From Cryomorphaceae bacterium (GTDB lineage: Bacteria > Bacteroidota > Bacteroidia > Flavobacteriales > Schleiferiaceae), in contig PXCF01000135.1 in NCBI GenBank assembly GCA_003566715.1, positions 26,112-90,111 on the forward strand: 64,000 nt of DNA, written 5' to 3'. How positions within the stretch are numbered: the stretch's first letter is position 1; each line of letters begins with the position of its first letter. Shown here in pieces: positions 44,238 to 52,023 of the stretch. The notes beneath the pieces were generated by a model. That model worked only from the letters and a program-made list of their open reading frames with translations, did no database searches and had not been told where the DNA came from. Made by a program: the position numbers and the translations under genes.

Positions 44238-45842
44238 ATGAACGAATCACAAAAGTCCTATTTGGAGCAACTTGGAATTGTGGGCGCTAAAGCCCACTGG
44301 AACCTAAGTCCTGAAGCACTTTCTAAAGCTGCTGTAGACGGGGGAATGGCTAAAGTTGCAGACAATGGAGCCATTGCAGTAAGTACTGGTGAGTTTACCG
44401 GTAGATCACCTAAAGATCGTTTCATTGTAGAAGATGAAAAAACCAATGATCAAGTTTGGTGGGGAGACATCAACGTCGGGTTTCCGGCTGATAAATTTGA
44501 CAAGCTTCAAGAAAAGATGGTCAACTATCTTAGCGGTAAAGAACTTTATGTTCGCGATGCTTATGTATGTGCCCACGAAGACTACCGACTTAATGTTCGC
44601 GTGATAAACGAATTTCCTTGGAGCAACCAATTTGCATACAACATGTTTTTACGTCCGGAAGAAAGCGAGCTGGACAATTTTAAAAGTGACTGGTTGATTA
44701 TTAATGCTCCAAGCTTTAAAGCAGACCCATCTGTTGATGGCACACGTCAACATAACTTTGCCATTTTGAATTTCACCAAAAAGACCATTATTATTGGTGG
44801 TACTGCTTACACCGGTGAAATTAAAAAAGGTGTTTTCTCTGCCCTTAACTTCATTTTGCCTACGGAGAAAAACACCCTGCCAATGCACTGCTCTGCCAAT
44901 GTAGGCGAAGATGGCGACACAGCTTTGTTCTTCGGTCTTTCAGGCACGGGTAAAACTACGCTTTCCGCCGATCCAAAGAGAAAGCTCATTGGTGACGACG
45001 AGCACGGTTGGACACCCAAAAACGAAATCTTCAACTTTGAAGGTGGCTGCTATGCTAAGGTCATTGACCTCAGTGAAGAAAAAGAACCGGACATCTATCG
45101 AGCCATAAAGCCTGGTGCTATTTTGGAGAACGTCGTGTTTAAAGATGGCTCCAACGAAGTGGACTACGAGGACAGCACCATCACGGAAAACACCCGTGTG
45201 AGCTATCCCATTCATCACATTGACAACATTCAGGTGCCTTCAATGGGCAATAACCCCAAGAACGTATTCTTTTTGACGTGTGACGCATATGGTGTTATCC
45301 CACCAATTAGTAAACTAACACCTGGTCAGGCTGCATTCCACTTCATCTCCGGTTATACCGCTAAAGTGGCCGGTACGGAAGCAGGCATTACCGAGCCGGT
45401 AACCGCCTTCTCTGCATGCTTTGGTGCACCATTTATGCCATTGCACCCCACACGTTATGCAGAGATGCTCAGCAGAAAAATGAAAGATGTAGGCACCAAT
45501 GTCTGGTTGGTCAACACCGGTTGGTCTGGTGGCCCCTACGGCGTAGGAAGACGCATGAAGCTCAAGTACACGCGCGCAATGATCACTGCCATACTCAGCG
45601 GAGAGTTGAATGATGTCGAGTTCAAGGCACATAATGTATTTGGCGTTTTGGTGCCACAGAGCTGTCCTAATGTACCCGACGAAGTTCTCAATCCACGCAA
45701 TACGTGGGCAGACAAAAATGCCTACGACGAAACAGTCGCTGAGTTGGCGAAGAAATTCAATAAGAACTTTGAAAAATTTGCCTCTCAAGCCAGTCAGGAA
45801 ATTCTAGATGGTGCGCCTAAAGTTTCTGCCGAAGTTAAATAA
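44238..45842 (+). CDS. pckA: Phosphoenolpyruvate carboxykinase (ATP)
   Basis: PckA converts oxaloacetate and ATP to PEP, ADP and CO2, the first committed step of gluconeogenesis. The real start is ATG 44238 (MNESQKSYLEQLGIVG; 534 residues), not TTG 44205, which lies in the promoter. The kinase P-loop GLSGTGKTTLSADP, the metal-binding GDDEHGW, the PEPCK motif FNFEGGCYAKVIDL and the substrate RSPKDRF element are all intact, and the length is standard. A strong terminator follows. Palindromic sites upstream suggest carbon-source control. Confidence 0.97.
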   Translation: MNESQKSYLEQLGIVGAKAHWNLSPEALSKAAVDGGMAKVADNGAIAVSTGEFTGRSPKDRFIVEDEKTNDQVWWGDINVGFPADKFDKLQEKMVNYLSGKELYVRDAYVCAHEDYRLNVRVINEFPWSNQFAYNMFLRPEESELDNFKSDWLIINAPSFKADPSVDGTRQHNFAILNFTKKTIIIGGTAYTGEIKKGVFSALNFILPTEKNTLPMHCSANVGEDGDTALFFGLSGTGKTTLSADPKRKLIGDDEHGWTPKNEIFNFEGGCYAKVIDLSEEKEPDIYRAIKPGAILENVVFKDGSNEVDYEDSTITENTRVSYPIHHIDNIQVPSMGNNPKNVFFLTCDAYGVIPPISKLTPGQAAFHFISGYTAKVAGTEAGITEPVTAFSACFGAPFMPLHPTRYAEMLSRKMKDVGTNVWLVNTGWSGGPYGVGRRMKLKYTRAMITAILSGELNDVEFKAHNVFGVLVPQSCPNVPDEVLNPRNTWADKNAYDETVAELAKKFNKNFEKFASQASQEILDGAPKVSAEVK

Positions 45843-45885
45843 TTTCGCCGATATATGTAGCCCATACATTAGATGCCTTTAATCA

Positions 45886-45925
45886 AACCGCAGAATTCTG
45901 TACGGAATTCTGCGGTTTTTTTTTG
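45886..45925 (+). terminator. Rho-independent terminator of pckA
   Basis: AACCGCAGAATTC (45886-45898) and GAATTCTGCGGTT (45905-45917) form a perfect 13-bp stem with a TGTACG loop, followed by TTTTTTT. It lies 44 nt after the pckA stop. The rest of the gap to mrpA (45926-46128) holds no recognised element beyond weak AT-rich promoter-like sequence. Confidence 0.92.
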
Positions 45926-46128
45926 CGTATTTAGTTTTACATATCTGTTAAAATTATAGACTTCAAACGCATGCTATCAAGCGTAGGTGTTAACTTTTTG
46001 GCACAAACGAGGCAACAAAAATTATCTCTTTCTTAATTCGCCCTGCCCTTATTCATTTACTTGCTTTCTTCGGCCTTTCTTTGCACGCTGTAATGTATTT
46101 TTAGCGTTTTAAAACTTATGCTTGATTA

Positions 46129-48450
46129 ATGGATTCTGCTGTAGAAAAGTTACCCATTTTGTTCTTGTGCATTCTTTTGTACATCATAGTCTTAGCCATT
46201 CCATCGGTACGTAAAAATGGTTTGCGCAGTAAGTTAAGTCCGCTCATACCCATCGGGGCTTTTTTGTTTTTTTTACTGGGGTTTGACGGCAATAAGCAAA
46301 CAGCTGTGTTGTGGTCGCACGACTTACTCCCCACCCAACTCTCTTTTACCATAGATGGGCTCGGACGACTTTTTGCTCTTTTGATTACGGGTATCGGTAG
46401 TTTGATTTTTATATACGCCAATGGATATATGAAAGGAGCCAAATATACCCAGCGTCTACAGAGCTTTTTGTTGCTCTTCATGCTGGCCATGCTTGGCGTT
46501 GTTCTATCGGACGACCTCATTATGCTTTTTATATTTTGGGAGCTGACCAGCGTCAGTTCTTTTTTTCTCATTGGATTTAAAAACGAAGACGAAGCCTCGA
46601 GGAAGTCTGCCCTACAAGCCATTTCCATTACCGGACTTGGCGGCTTGGTCATGTTGGGGGGATTCATCATTCTGGGAGAAATTGCCGGTACCTACGCGAT
46701 TTCGGAAATGCACAATCCGGAAACCATTGCGACAATAACCAGTCACGCGTGGTTTACCCCCATGCTAATTTTTATTTTACTGGGCGCCTTTACGAAGTCT
46801 GCACAGTTCCCCTTTCACTTCTGGTTGCCTGGTGCCATGAAGGCTCCTACTCCGGTATCTGCCTATCTACATTCCGCTACTATGGTTAAAGCGGGTGTCT
46901 ATTTGTTGGCCCGTTTCTCCCCTATCCTCGGCGACACCCCTGTTTGGACCATTGCCCTTATTTCCTTTGGTGGGGTAACCATGATTTATGCGGCATTTCA
47001 AGCCTTATTTAGGACGGATATGAAGTCCATATTGGCTTACACGACGGTATCAGCGTTGGGAATCATGGTGTTTTTACTGGGTATGCAAAGCAGCGACGCC
47101 ATAGCAGCTGTATCGTTGTTTATTCTCGTTCACGCACTATACAAAGCTGCATTCTTTATGTTGGCCGGTACCATAGATCACGAAACTGGCACGCGAGACA
47201 TCAGTAAACTCAGCGGATTAAAAACTGCCATGATGCCTTTGTTTGTCATTGGCATTCTCGCTGCATGGAGCAATGGAGGTGTACCGCCAAGTGTGGGGTT
47301 TCTGGGCAAAGACCTCATCTACGAAAGCACCCTTGCTTACCCGGGATTGAATTATTTGCTAACGGGCGTAAGTGTTGGCACCAACATCATGCTTTTTGCG
47401 GCGGGTTTACTTGTTGGCTGGATGCCTTTTCGAGGAAAAAAAATCTCCCATAAAAACCTTCAGCTACCCGCGCCTTCGCTGTGGGTACCGGCAGCAGTGC
47501 TCGCAGTATTGGGGATGCTGTTTGGACTATTCCCAAGCTTAATCAACGATTCATTGATTAACCCCGTAGCCAACTCCATCTCCGGTCAGCCTGAAGACAT
47601 TCACCTAAAACTATGGCACGGTTTAAATACAGTTCTTTACTTAAGTCTTTTGACTATGGGACTTGGATTTTTAACCTACCTAGTAATTCGTCCGGGTGCT
47701 GGTATGCTCGGTTTTATTGAAAGTGCAGAACGGTTTGGTCCCAGACGTATCCTACACGGTATCTCTCATGGGTTTATTGGTCTATCCGACTGGATAACAA
47801 AGATCTTACAAAATGGTAAACTTAGAATTTACCTATTGGTCATCTTAGGGTTTTTAGTTCTCATACTTGGCTATGTTGTTTTAGCAGAAACCACCTTTAC
47901 CATTGACATTGACATGCTCACCAACATTACCATCTACGAAGTAATAATTGTGGGCATATTATTTATTAGCGTGTTTTTGACCTTGTTTTCAGGTTCCAGA
48001 TTGGCAGCAGTAGCGGCTATGGGCGTCGTTGGATATACACTCTGTATCATATTTGTATTTTACTCAGCACCCGACCTTGCCATGACCCAATTCACCATTG
48101 ATACGCTTACCGTTATCCTATTTGTTTTGGTCCTATACCGCCTCCCTAGGTTTATTCGCTTAGATTTTTCGCCGCGACATATTTTGGATGGCTTGGTGGC
48201 CATAGCAGTTGGCGCGCTGATGACAATTATTAGCTTAGAAGTACTACAGCGCATGCCAGAGCGTGAGATCAGTGATTACTATGCACTCAACGCTTACGTA
48301 TTAGCCAAAGGAAAAAACGTGGTCAACGTCATACTCGTTGACTTTAGAGGCGCCGATACCATGATTGAAATAGTGGTACTCAGTATTGCCGCCATTGGCG
48401 TTTACAGCTTATTGAAACTGCGCTTGCGCAAAAATGAAAAAATGGAGTAA
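46129..48450 (+). CDS. mrpA: Na+(K+)/H+ antiporter subunit A (MrpA)
   Basis: This is the large subunit of the Mrp antiporter, homologous to NuoL of complex I, and the likely proton/cation path. The 773-residue protein has ~20 predicted helices. The antiporter-type core carries FIFWELTSVSSFFLIGF and SAQFPFHFWLPGAMKAPTPVSAYLHSATMVKAG with conserved Lys and Glu/His residues, and the C-terminal MrpA extension ends with VNVILVDFRGADTMIEIVVLSIAAIGV, a MnhB-like segment. MrpB is a separate gene, unlike fused A-B forms. First of seven genes mrpABCDEFG in the standard order. Confidence 0.95.
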   Translation: MDSAVEKLPILFLCILLYIIVLAIPSVRKNGLRSKLSPLIPIGAFLFFLLGFDGNKQTAVLWSHDLLPTQLSFTIDGLGRLFALLITGIGSLIFIYANGYMKGAKYTQRLQSFLLLFMLAMLGVVLSDDLIMLFIFWELTSVSSFFLIGFKNEDEASRKSALQAISITGLGGLVMLGGFIILGEIAGTYAISEMHNPETIATITSHAWFTPMLIFILLGAFTKSAQFPFHFWLPGAMKAPTPVSAYLHSATMVKAGVYLLARFSPILGDTPVWTIALISFGGVTMIYAAFQALFRTDMKSILAYTTVSALGIMVFLLGMQSSDAIAAVSLFILVHALYKAAFFMLAGTIDHETGTRDISKLSGLKTAMMPLFVIGILAAWSNGGVPPSVGFLGKDLIYESTLAYPGLNYLLTGVSVGTNIMLFAAGLLVGWMPFRGKKISHKNLQLPAPSLWVPAAVLAVLGMLFGLFPSLINDSLINPVANSISGQPEDIHLKLWHGLNTVLYLSLLTMGLGFLTYLVIRPGAGMLGFIESAERFGPRRILHGISHGFIGLSDWITKILQNGKLRIYLLVILGFLVLILGYVVLAETTFTIDIDMLTNITIYEVIIVGILFISVFLTLFSGSRLAAVAAMGVVGYTLCIIFVFYSAPDLAMTQFTIDTLTVILFVLVLYRLPRFIRLDFSPRHILDGLVAIAVGALMTIISLEVLQRMPEREISDYYALNAYVLAKGKNVVNVILVDFRGADTMIEIVVLSIAAIGVYSLLKLRLRKNEKME

Positions 48451-48452
48451 CC

Positions 48453-48863
48453 ATGAATACCATTATTTTAAAGACCGCATCGAAATACCTGCTGCCATTG
48501 CTGCTGCTATTTTCTATCTTTGTTTTGTTACGAGGACACTACTTGCCCGGAGGAGGCTTTGTCGGTGGATTGATCGCTGCCATTGCTTTTGTTTTACACG
48601 CTTTTGCTAATGGATTACCCCACACGCAAAGGCTAATGCGCATTCACCCCGGCTTTCTTATGCCTTTCGGTTTAGCAATTTCTGCTGTCAGCGGTATGTT
48701 TCCTATGCTGCTCAATCAACCCTTTATGACGGGGGTATGGAAGAAAGACCCCGTCCCGGTTATTGGCAGTTTAGGCTCAGCCTTATTTTTTGATATTGGC
48801 GTGTATTTGGTGGTTATTGGTGCCTCGTTAACCATATTATTCACCATTTCTGAAACCCGCTAA
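48453..48863 (+). CDS. mrpB: Mrp antiporter subunit B
   Basis: The 136-residue MnhB-domain membrane protein has four predicted helices, with the signature LRGHYLPGGGFVGGLIAAIAFVLHAF near the N-terminus. It is an accessory inner-membrane subunit required for assembly of the Mrp complex. Two bases separate it from mrpA and two from mrpC, so the genes are one transcription unit. Confidence 0.93.
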   Translation: MNTIILKTASKYLLPLLLLFSIFVLLRGHYLPGGGFVGGLIAAIAFVLHAFANGLPHTQRLMRIHPGFLMPFGLAISAVSGMFPMLLNQPFMTGVWKKDPVPVIGSLGSALFFDIGVYLVVIGASLTILFTISETR

Positions 48864-48865
48864 GC

Positions 48866-49216
48866 ATGGAAATACTCTTAGCTATTACCATTGGACTATT
48901 ATATGCAGCTGGCATATTCTTAATCTTACGACGCTCCATGGTTCGATTAATCATCGGACTGATTTTATTGGGAAATGGTGCTAATTTACTGATTTTCCTT
49001 TTGGGAAGAATCAGCAAAGGGAAGCCCCCCATCATACCGGAAGATAGCAAGGTCTTTTTAGATGCCTATGCAGACCCCATACCTCAAGCATTAATTCTCA
49101 CCGCCATCGTTATTTCGTTTGGCCTTCAAGCCTATGCCATTATTTTAGTTAAACGCGCCTACCGCGTAGTGAAGACCGACGATATTGAAGAAATGATAAC
49201 CACCGACGAAATATGA
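48866..49216 (+). CDS. mrpC: Mrp antiporter subunit C (NuoK-like)
   Basis: The 116-residue protein is homologous to NuoK. It has three helices, including the conserved LIIGLILLGNGANLLIFLLGR and DPIPQALILTAIVISFGLQAYAIIL, the latter with the T-A-I-V-I-S motif of the family. The 3' end overlaps mrpD by ATGA (49213-49216). Confidence 0.93.
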   Translation: MEILLAITIGLLYAAGIFLILRRSMVRLIIGLILLGNGANLLIFLLGRISKGKPPIIPEDSKVFLDAYADPIPQALILTAIVISFGLQAYAIILVKRAYRVVKTDDIEEMITTDEI

Positions 49217-50736
49217 TTGCGCACGTTGTCATATGGCCCATTCTACTGCCTTTGGTTTCGGCCATTGTATTGATGTTCTTTTGGAATCAATCCAAGGTTC
49301 AACGCTATATTACTGTCGCTGGACACGGCATTAGTCTTTTGGCCTCTTTTTGGTTGGCCTTACGCACCTATAGCGGTGATATTATCACCCTGAATTCAGG
49401 TAGTTGGCCGGCACCATACGGCATTGTCTTCGTTGCTGATGCATTAAGTGGTACGCTGGTATTATTGGCCTCGCTTGCTGCCTTTTGTGTGAGTTTATTC
49501 TCCGTTGTTTCTATTGGGACTGGTCGGGCATCTTTTGGTTTTTTTCCCATTTTGCAGTTTTTATTAATGGGATTAAACGGCTCTTTTTTAGCCGGAGATA
49601 TCTTTAATCTTTACGTGTGGTTTGAAGTCATCATCATCAGTTCATTTGTACTCATCACCTTAGGCAGTGAAAGAGCACAACTGGAGGGGGCCATCAAATA
49701 CGTTACCATGAATCTTTTGGCTTCCATTATATTCCTTACTGGTATCGCAATTTTGTATGGACTTCTTGGCAGCTTGAACTTGGCCGATTTATCAGTAAAG
49801 ATTGCACAGAGCGATGACAAAGGCTTGATAAATACGGCTGCCATACTACTATTGGTGGGATTTGGAATAAAATCCGCTATATTCCCTATGTACTTTTGGT
49901 TACCGGCATCGTACCATACACCTCCGGCTGCTGTTTCAGCCATCTTTGGTGGCCTGCTCACCAAAGTCGGTGTGTATGCACTAATTCGGGTGTTCTCGCT
50001 ATTGTTTATTGATGACCCCTTCATACGCAGCACCTTTATTGTTTTGGCTGTAAGCTCTATGATTATCGGTGCCATGGGCGCATTGGTTCAACAAAATATT
50101 CGCAAAATATTTTCCTTTCTCATCATCAGTCATATTGGTTTCATGATTGCCGGTTTGGGGATGTTTTCCACCTTGGCTGTCATTGGAATGGTATTTTATC
50201 TCTTTCATGACATAATCGTGAAGACCAATGCTTTCATGATCAGTGGTTTGATTTTTAAACTTCGTGGTAGTTTTCGCTTAGAAAACTTAGGTGGTTTGTA
50301 CAACCGTTATCCCTATCTATCTATCATGTTTGCTCTGGCCATGTTTTCGTTGGTAGGAACACCACCTCTCTCCGGCTTTTGGCCAAAATTATTTTTGTTA
50401 AAAGCATCGTTCAACGAACTCAACTGGTGGATTATAGGCGGTATTATTGCCGCTAGTTTTTTAACGTTAATTGCCGTTATAAAAATATGGCTATCAGTGT
50501 TTTGGAGAAAACACCCCAATTATGTAGAGGCAAAAAAGCGCATCGTTTGGTACGATTTACCAAAAATTCAAAAATTCACTATACTTTTACCCATAGCCAT
50601 ACTTACCGTTGTATCGCTTTATATCGGTTTAAACGCAGCTAAAATTGTGGAGATTTGTCAACTGATCGCCGAACAAATTACCCAGCCGTCATTATACATT
50701 GACGCCGTATTGTCTAACCCGGAAAATCAACCATAA
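49213..50736 (+). CDS. mrpD: Mrp antiporter subunit D (NuoM/N-like)
   Basis: The 507-residue homologue of NuoM/NuoN has ~14 helices. LYVWFEVIIISSFVLITLG carries the conserved glutamate of the antiporter family, and FGIKSAIFPMYFWLPASYHTPPAAVSAIFGGLLTKVGVYALIRV carries the key lysine residues. It is the second antiporter-type channel of the complex. It is linked to mrpC by a 4-bp overlap and to mrpE by 2 nt. Confidence 0.95.
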   Translation: MIAHVVIWPILLPLVSAIVLMFFWNQSKVQRYITVAGHGISLLASFWLALRTYSGDIITLNSGSWPAPYGIVFVADALSGTLVLLASLAAFCVSLFSVVSIGTGRASFGFFPILQFLLMGLNGSFLAGDIFNLYVWFEVIIISSFVLITLGSERAQLEGAIKYVTMNLLASIIFLTGIAILYGLLGSLNLADLSVKIAQSDDKGLINTAAILLLVGFGIKSAIFPMYFWLPASYHTPPAAVSAIFGGLLTKVGVYALIRVFSLLFIDDPFIRSTFIVLAVSSMIIGAMGALVQQNIRKIFSFLIISHIGFMIAGLGMFSTLAVIGMVFYLFHDIIVKTNAFMISGLIFKLRGSFRLENLGGLYNRYPYLSIMFALAMFSLVGTPPLSGFWPKLFLLKASFNELNWWIIGGIIAASFLTLIAVIKIWLSVFWRKHPNYVEAKKRIVWYDLPKIQKFTILLPIAILTVVSLYIGLNAAKIVEICQLIAEQITQPSLYIDAVLSNPENQP

Positions 50737-50738
50737 GC

Positions 50739-51215
50739 ATGCGCAGTTTGTTTCTCATGAATATCTTGCTTACTCTGGTATGGGCGGCTCTTACCGGAAA
50801 GTTTGACTATGGTAATTTCATTTTTGGTTTCATTATATCGTATGCTGTCCTATGGATAATTACCCGAGGTACCGAACGCGCTAAATACTTCAGTCGAGTC
50901 CCTAAAATACTCATTTTTATTGGGTTTTTTGTCAAAGAGTTAATCAAAGCAAACATACAAGTTGCTTACGACGTCATTACCCCTACAAACCATATGAAGC
51001 CAGCCATTGTGGGAATACCTCTAGATGCAGAAACAGAACTTGAGATAACCCTGTTGGCAAATTTTATAACCCTTACACCCGGCACGCTCAGCATGGATGT
51101 GAGTGACGACAAAAAAACCATTTATGTGCACGCGATGTATGTGGAAGACAAACAGGATTTTATAGACAGCATAAAAAATGGATTTGAACGAAAACTTTTG
51201 GATATTTTGAGATGA
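50739..51215 (+). CDS. mrpE: Mrp antiporter subunit E
   Basis: The 158-residue MnhE-family protein has two or three N-terminal membrane helices and a cytoplasmic C-terminal domain with ANFITLTPGTLSMDVSDDKKTIYVHAMYV, the family's most conserved stretch. It overlaps mrpF by 4 bp. Confidence 0.93.
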   Translation: MRSLFLMNILLTLVWAALTGKFDYGNFIFGFIISYAVLWIITRGTERAKYFSRVPKILIFIGFFVKELIKANIQVAYDVITPTNHMKPAIVGIPLDAETELEITLLANFITLTPGTLSMDVSDDKKTIYVHAMYVEDKQDFIDSIKNGFERKLLDILR

Positions 51216-51487
51216 GCATCAACGATTACCTTTACCTAATTATATTGCCGATATTATCCATATCGGTGTTTCTGGTTTTTGTTCGGTTCATCATTGGTCC
51301 GGGTATTTCAGATCGTGTCGTAGCCTTAGACCTATTAATTACCATCGGTATTGGTATTATGGCCATATACGCCATCGTATCAGACAAGGCCTCTTTTCTC
51401 GATATCGCCATGATTTTTGCGTTGATTGCCTTTTTGGGAACCATTGCCTTTAGTTATTACCTAGAAAAAAGACGAAGAGATGACTGA
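51212..51487 (+). CDS. mrpF: Mrp antiporter subunit F
   Basis: The 91-residue three-helix protein contains the MnhF signature RFIIGPGISDRVVALDLLITIGIGIMAIYAI and DIAMIFALIAFLGTIAFSYYLEK. It overlaps mrpE by 4 bp and mrpG by 8 bp. Confidence 0.93.
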   Translation: MSINDYLYLIILPILSISVFLVFVRFIIGPGISDRVVALDLLITIGIGIMAIYAIVSDKASFLDIAMIFALIAFLGTIAFSYYLEKRRRDD

Positions 51488-51827
51488 TTTTTGGATTGTT
51501 CTTTTAAGCTCTGCCGGGGCGTTGTTTATTTTACTTGCCGCCATTGGTATTCTTCGAATGCCCGATTTTTACATGCGCGTTTCGGTCACCACCAAGGCAG
51601 CTACACTAGGTGTTGGGTTAATTTTGGTTGCATCGGCATTTGCTTTTAAAAACTTTTCTGTAACTTCGAGGGTATTGGCTATTCTTGTTTTTATCCTCTT
51701 AACCGCACCCGTTGGTGCACACATGATTGGACGTGCAGCATATTTTATTGGGGTTAATTTATGGAGCAAGACGAAAATGGATGACCTGAAAGATAAATAC
51801 GATAAAAAAAGCCATAAACTAAAGTGA
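51480..51827 (+). CDS. mrpG: Mrp antiporter subunit G
   Basis: The 115-residue MnhG/YufB-type protein has three helices and the family motif GILRMPDFYMRVSVTTKAATLGVGLIL, then TAPVGAHMIGRAAYFIGV. It ends the complete mrpABCDEFG operon, a multi-subunit Na+/H+ antiporter of the inner membrane for sodium and alkaline-pH tolerance. A gap of 196 nt with an inverted repeat follows before polA. Confidence 0.93.
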   Translation: MTDFWIVLLSSAGALFILLAAIGILRMPDFYMRVSVTTKAATLGVGLILVASAFAFKNFSVTSRVLAILVFILLTAPVGAHMIGRAAYFIGVNLWSKTKMDDLKDKYDKKSHKLK

Positions 51828-51905
51828 TGGATGACTATAAAGCCCGATGGCTTCGTTCCGCTCAATCGAAAAGGACTCATTTACTACGTGTAAACTCGGT
51901 TTTTT

Positions 51906-51925
51906 ATCCCGATAACTATCGGGAT
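51906..51925. repeat. Perfect hairpin palindrome between mrpG and polA
   Basis: ATCCCGATA and TATCGGGAT flank a 2-nt centre (AC), giving a 9-bp stem. TCCCGATA-type palindromes recur in intergenic regions of Bacteroidetes genomes as far as I recall. There is a T-run on its left (plus strand), so it could terminate minus-strand but not plus-strand transcripts. The rest of the 51828-52023 gap shows no feature I can support. Confidence 0.6.
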
Positions 51926-52023
51926 CGCAAGCCGTACTTTCAAACTTTCTAGTCTAGCCACTAAAGCTTATAACATATAGCAGCCAAGCAAAGTCAAGGC
52001 TTGCTTTAATAATAAAAAAAGAC

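Noticed and set aside
46116-46670. 184-residue minus-strand ORF opposite mrpA
   Set aside because: It lies entirely opposite the membrane-helix codons of mrpA, has no recognisable domain or promoter, and its composition is that of a shadow frame.
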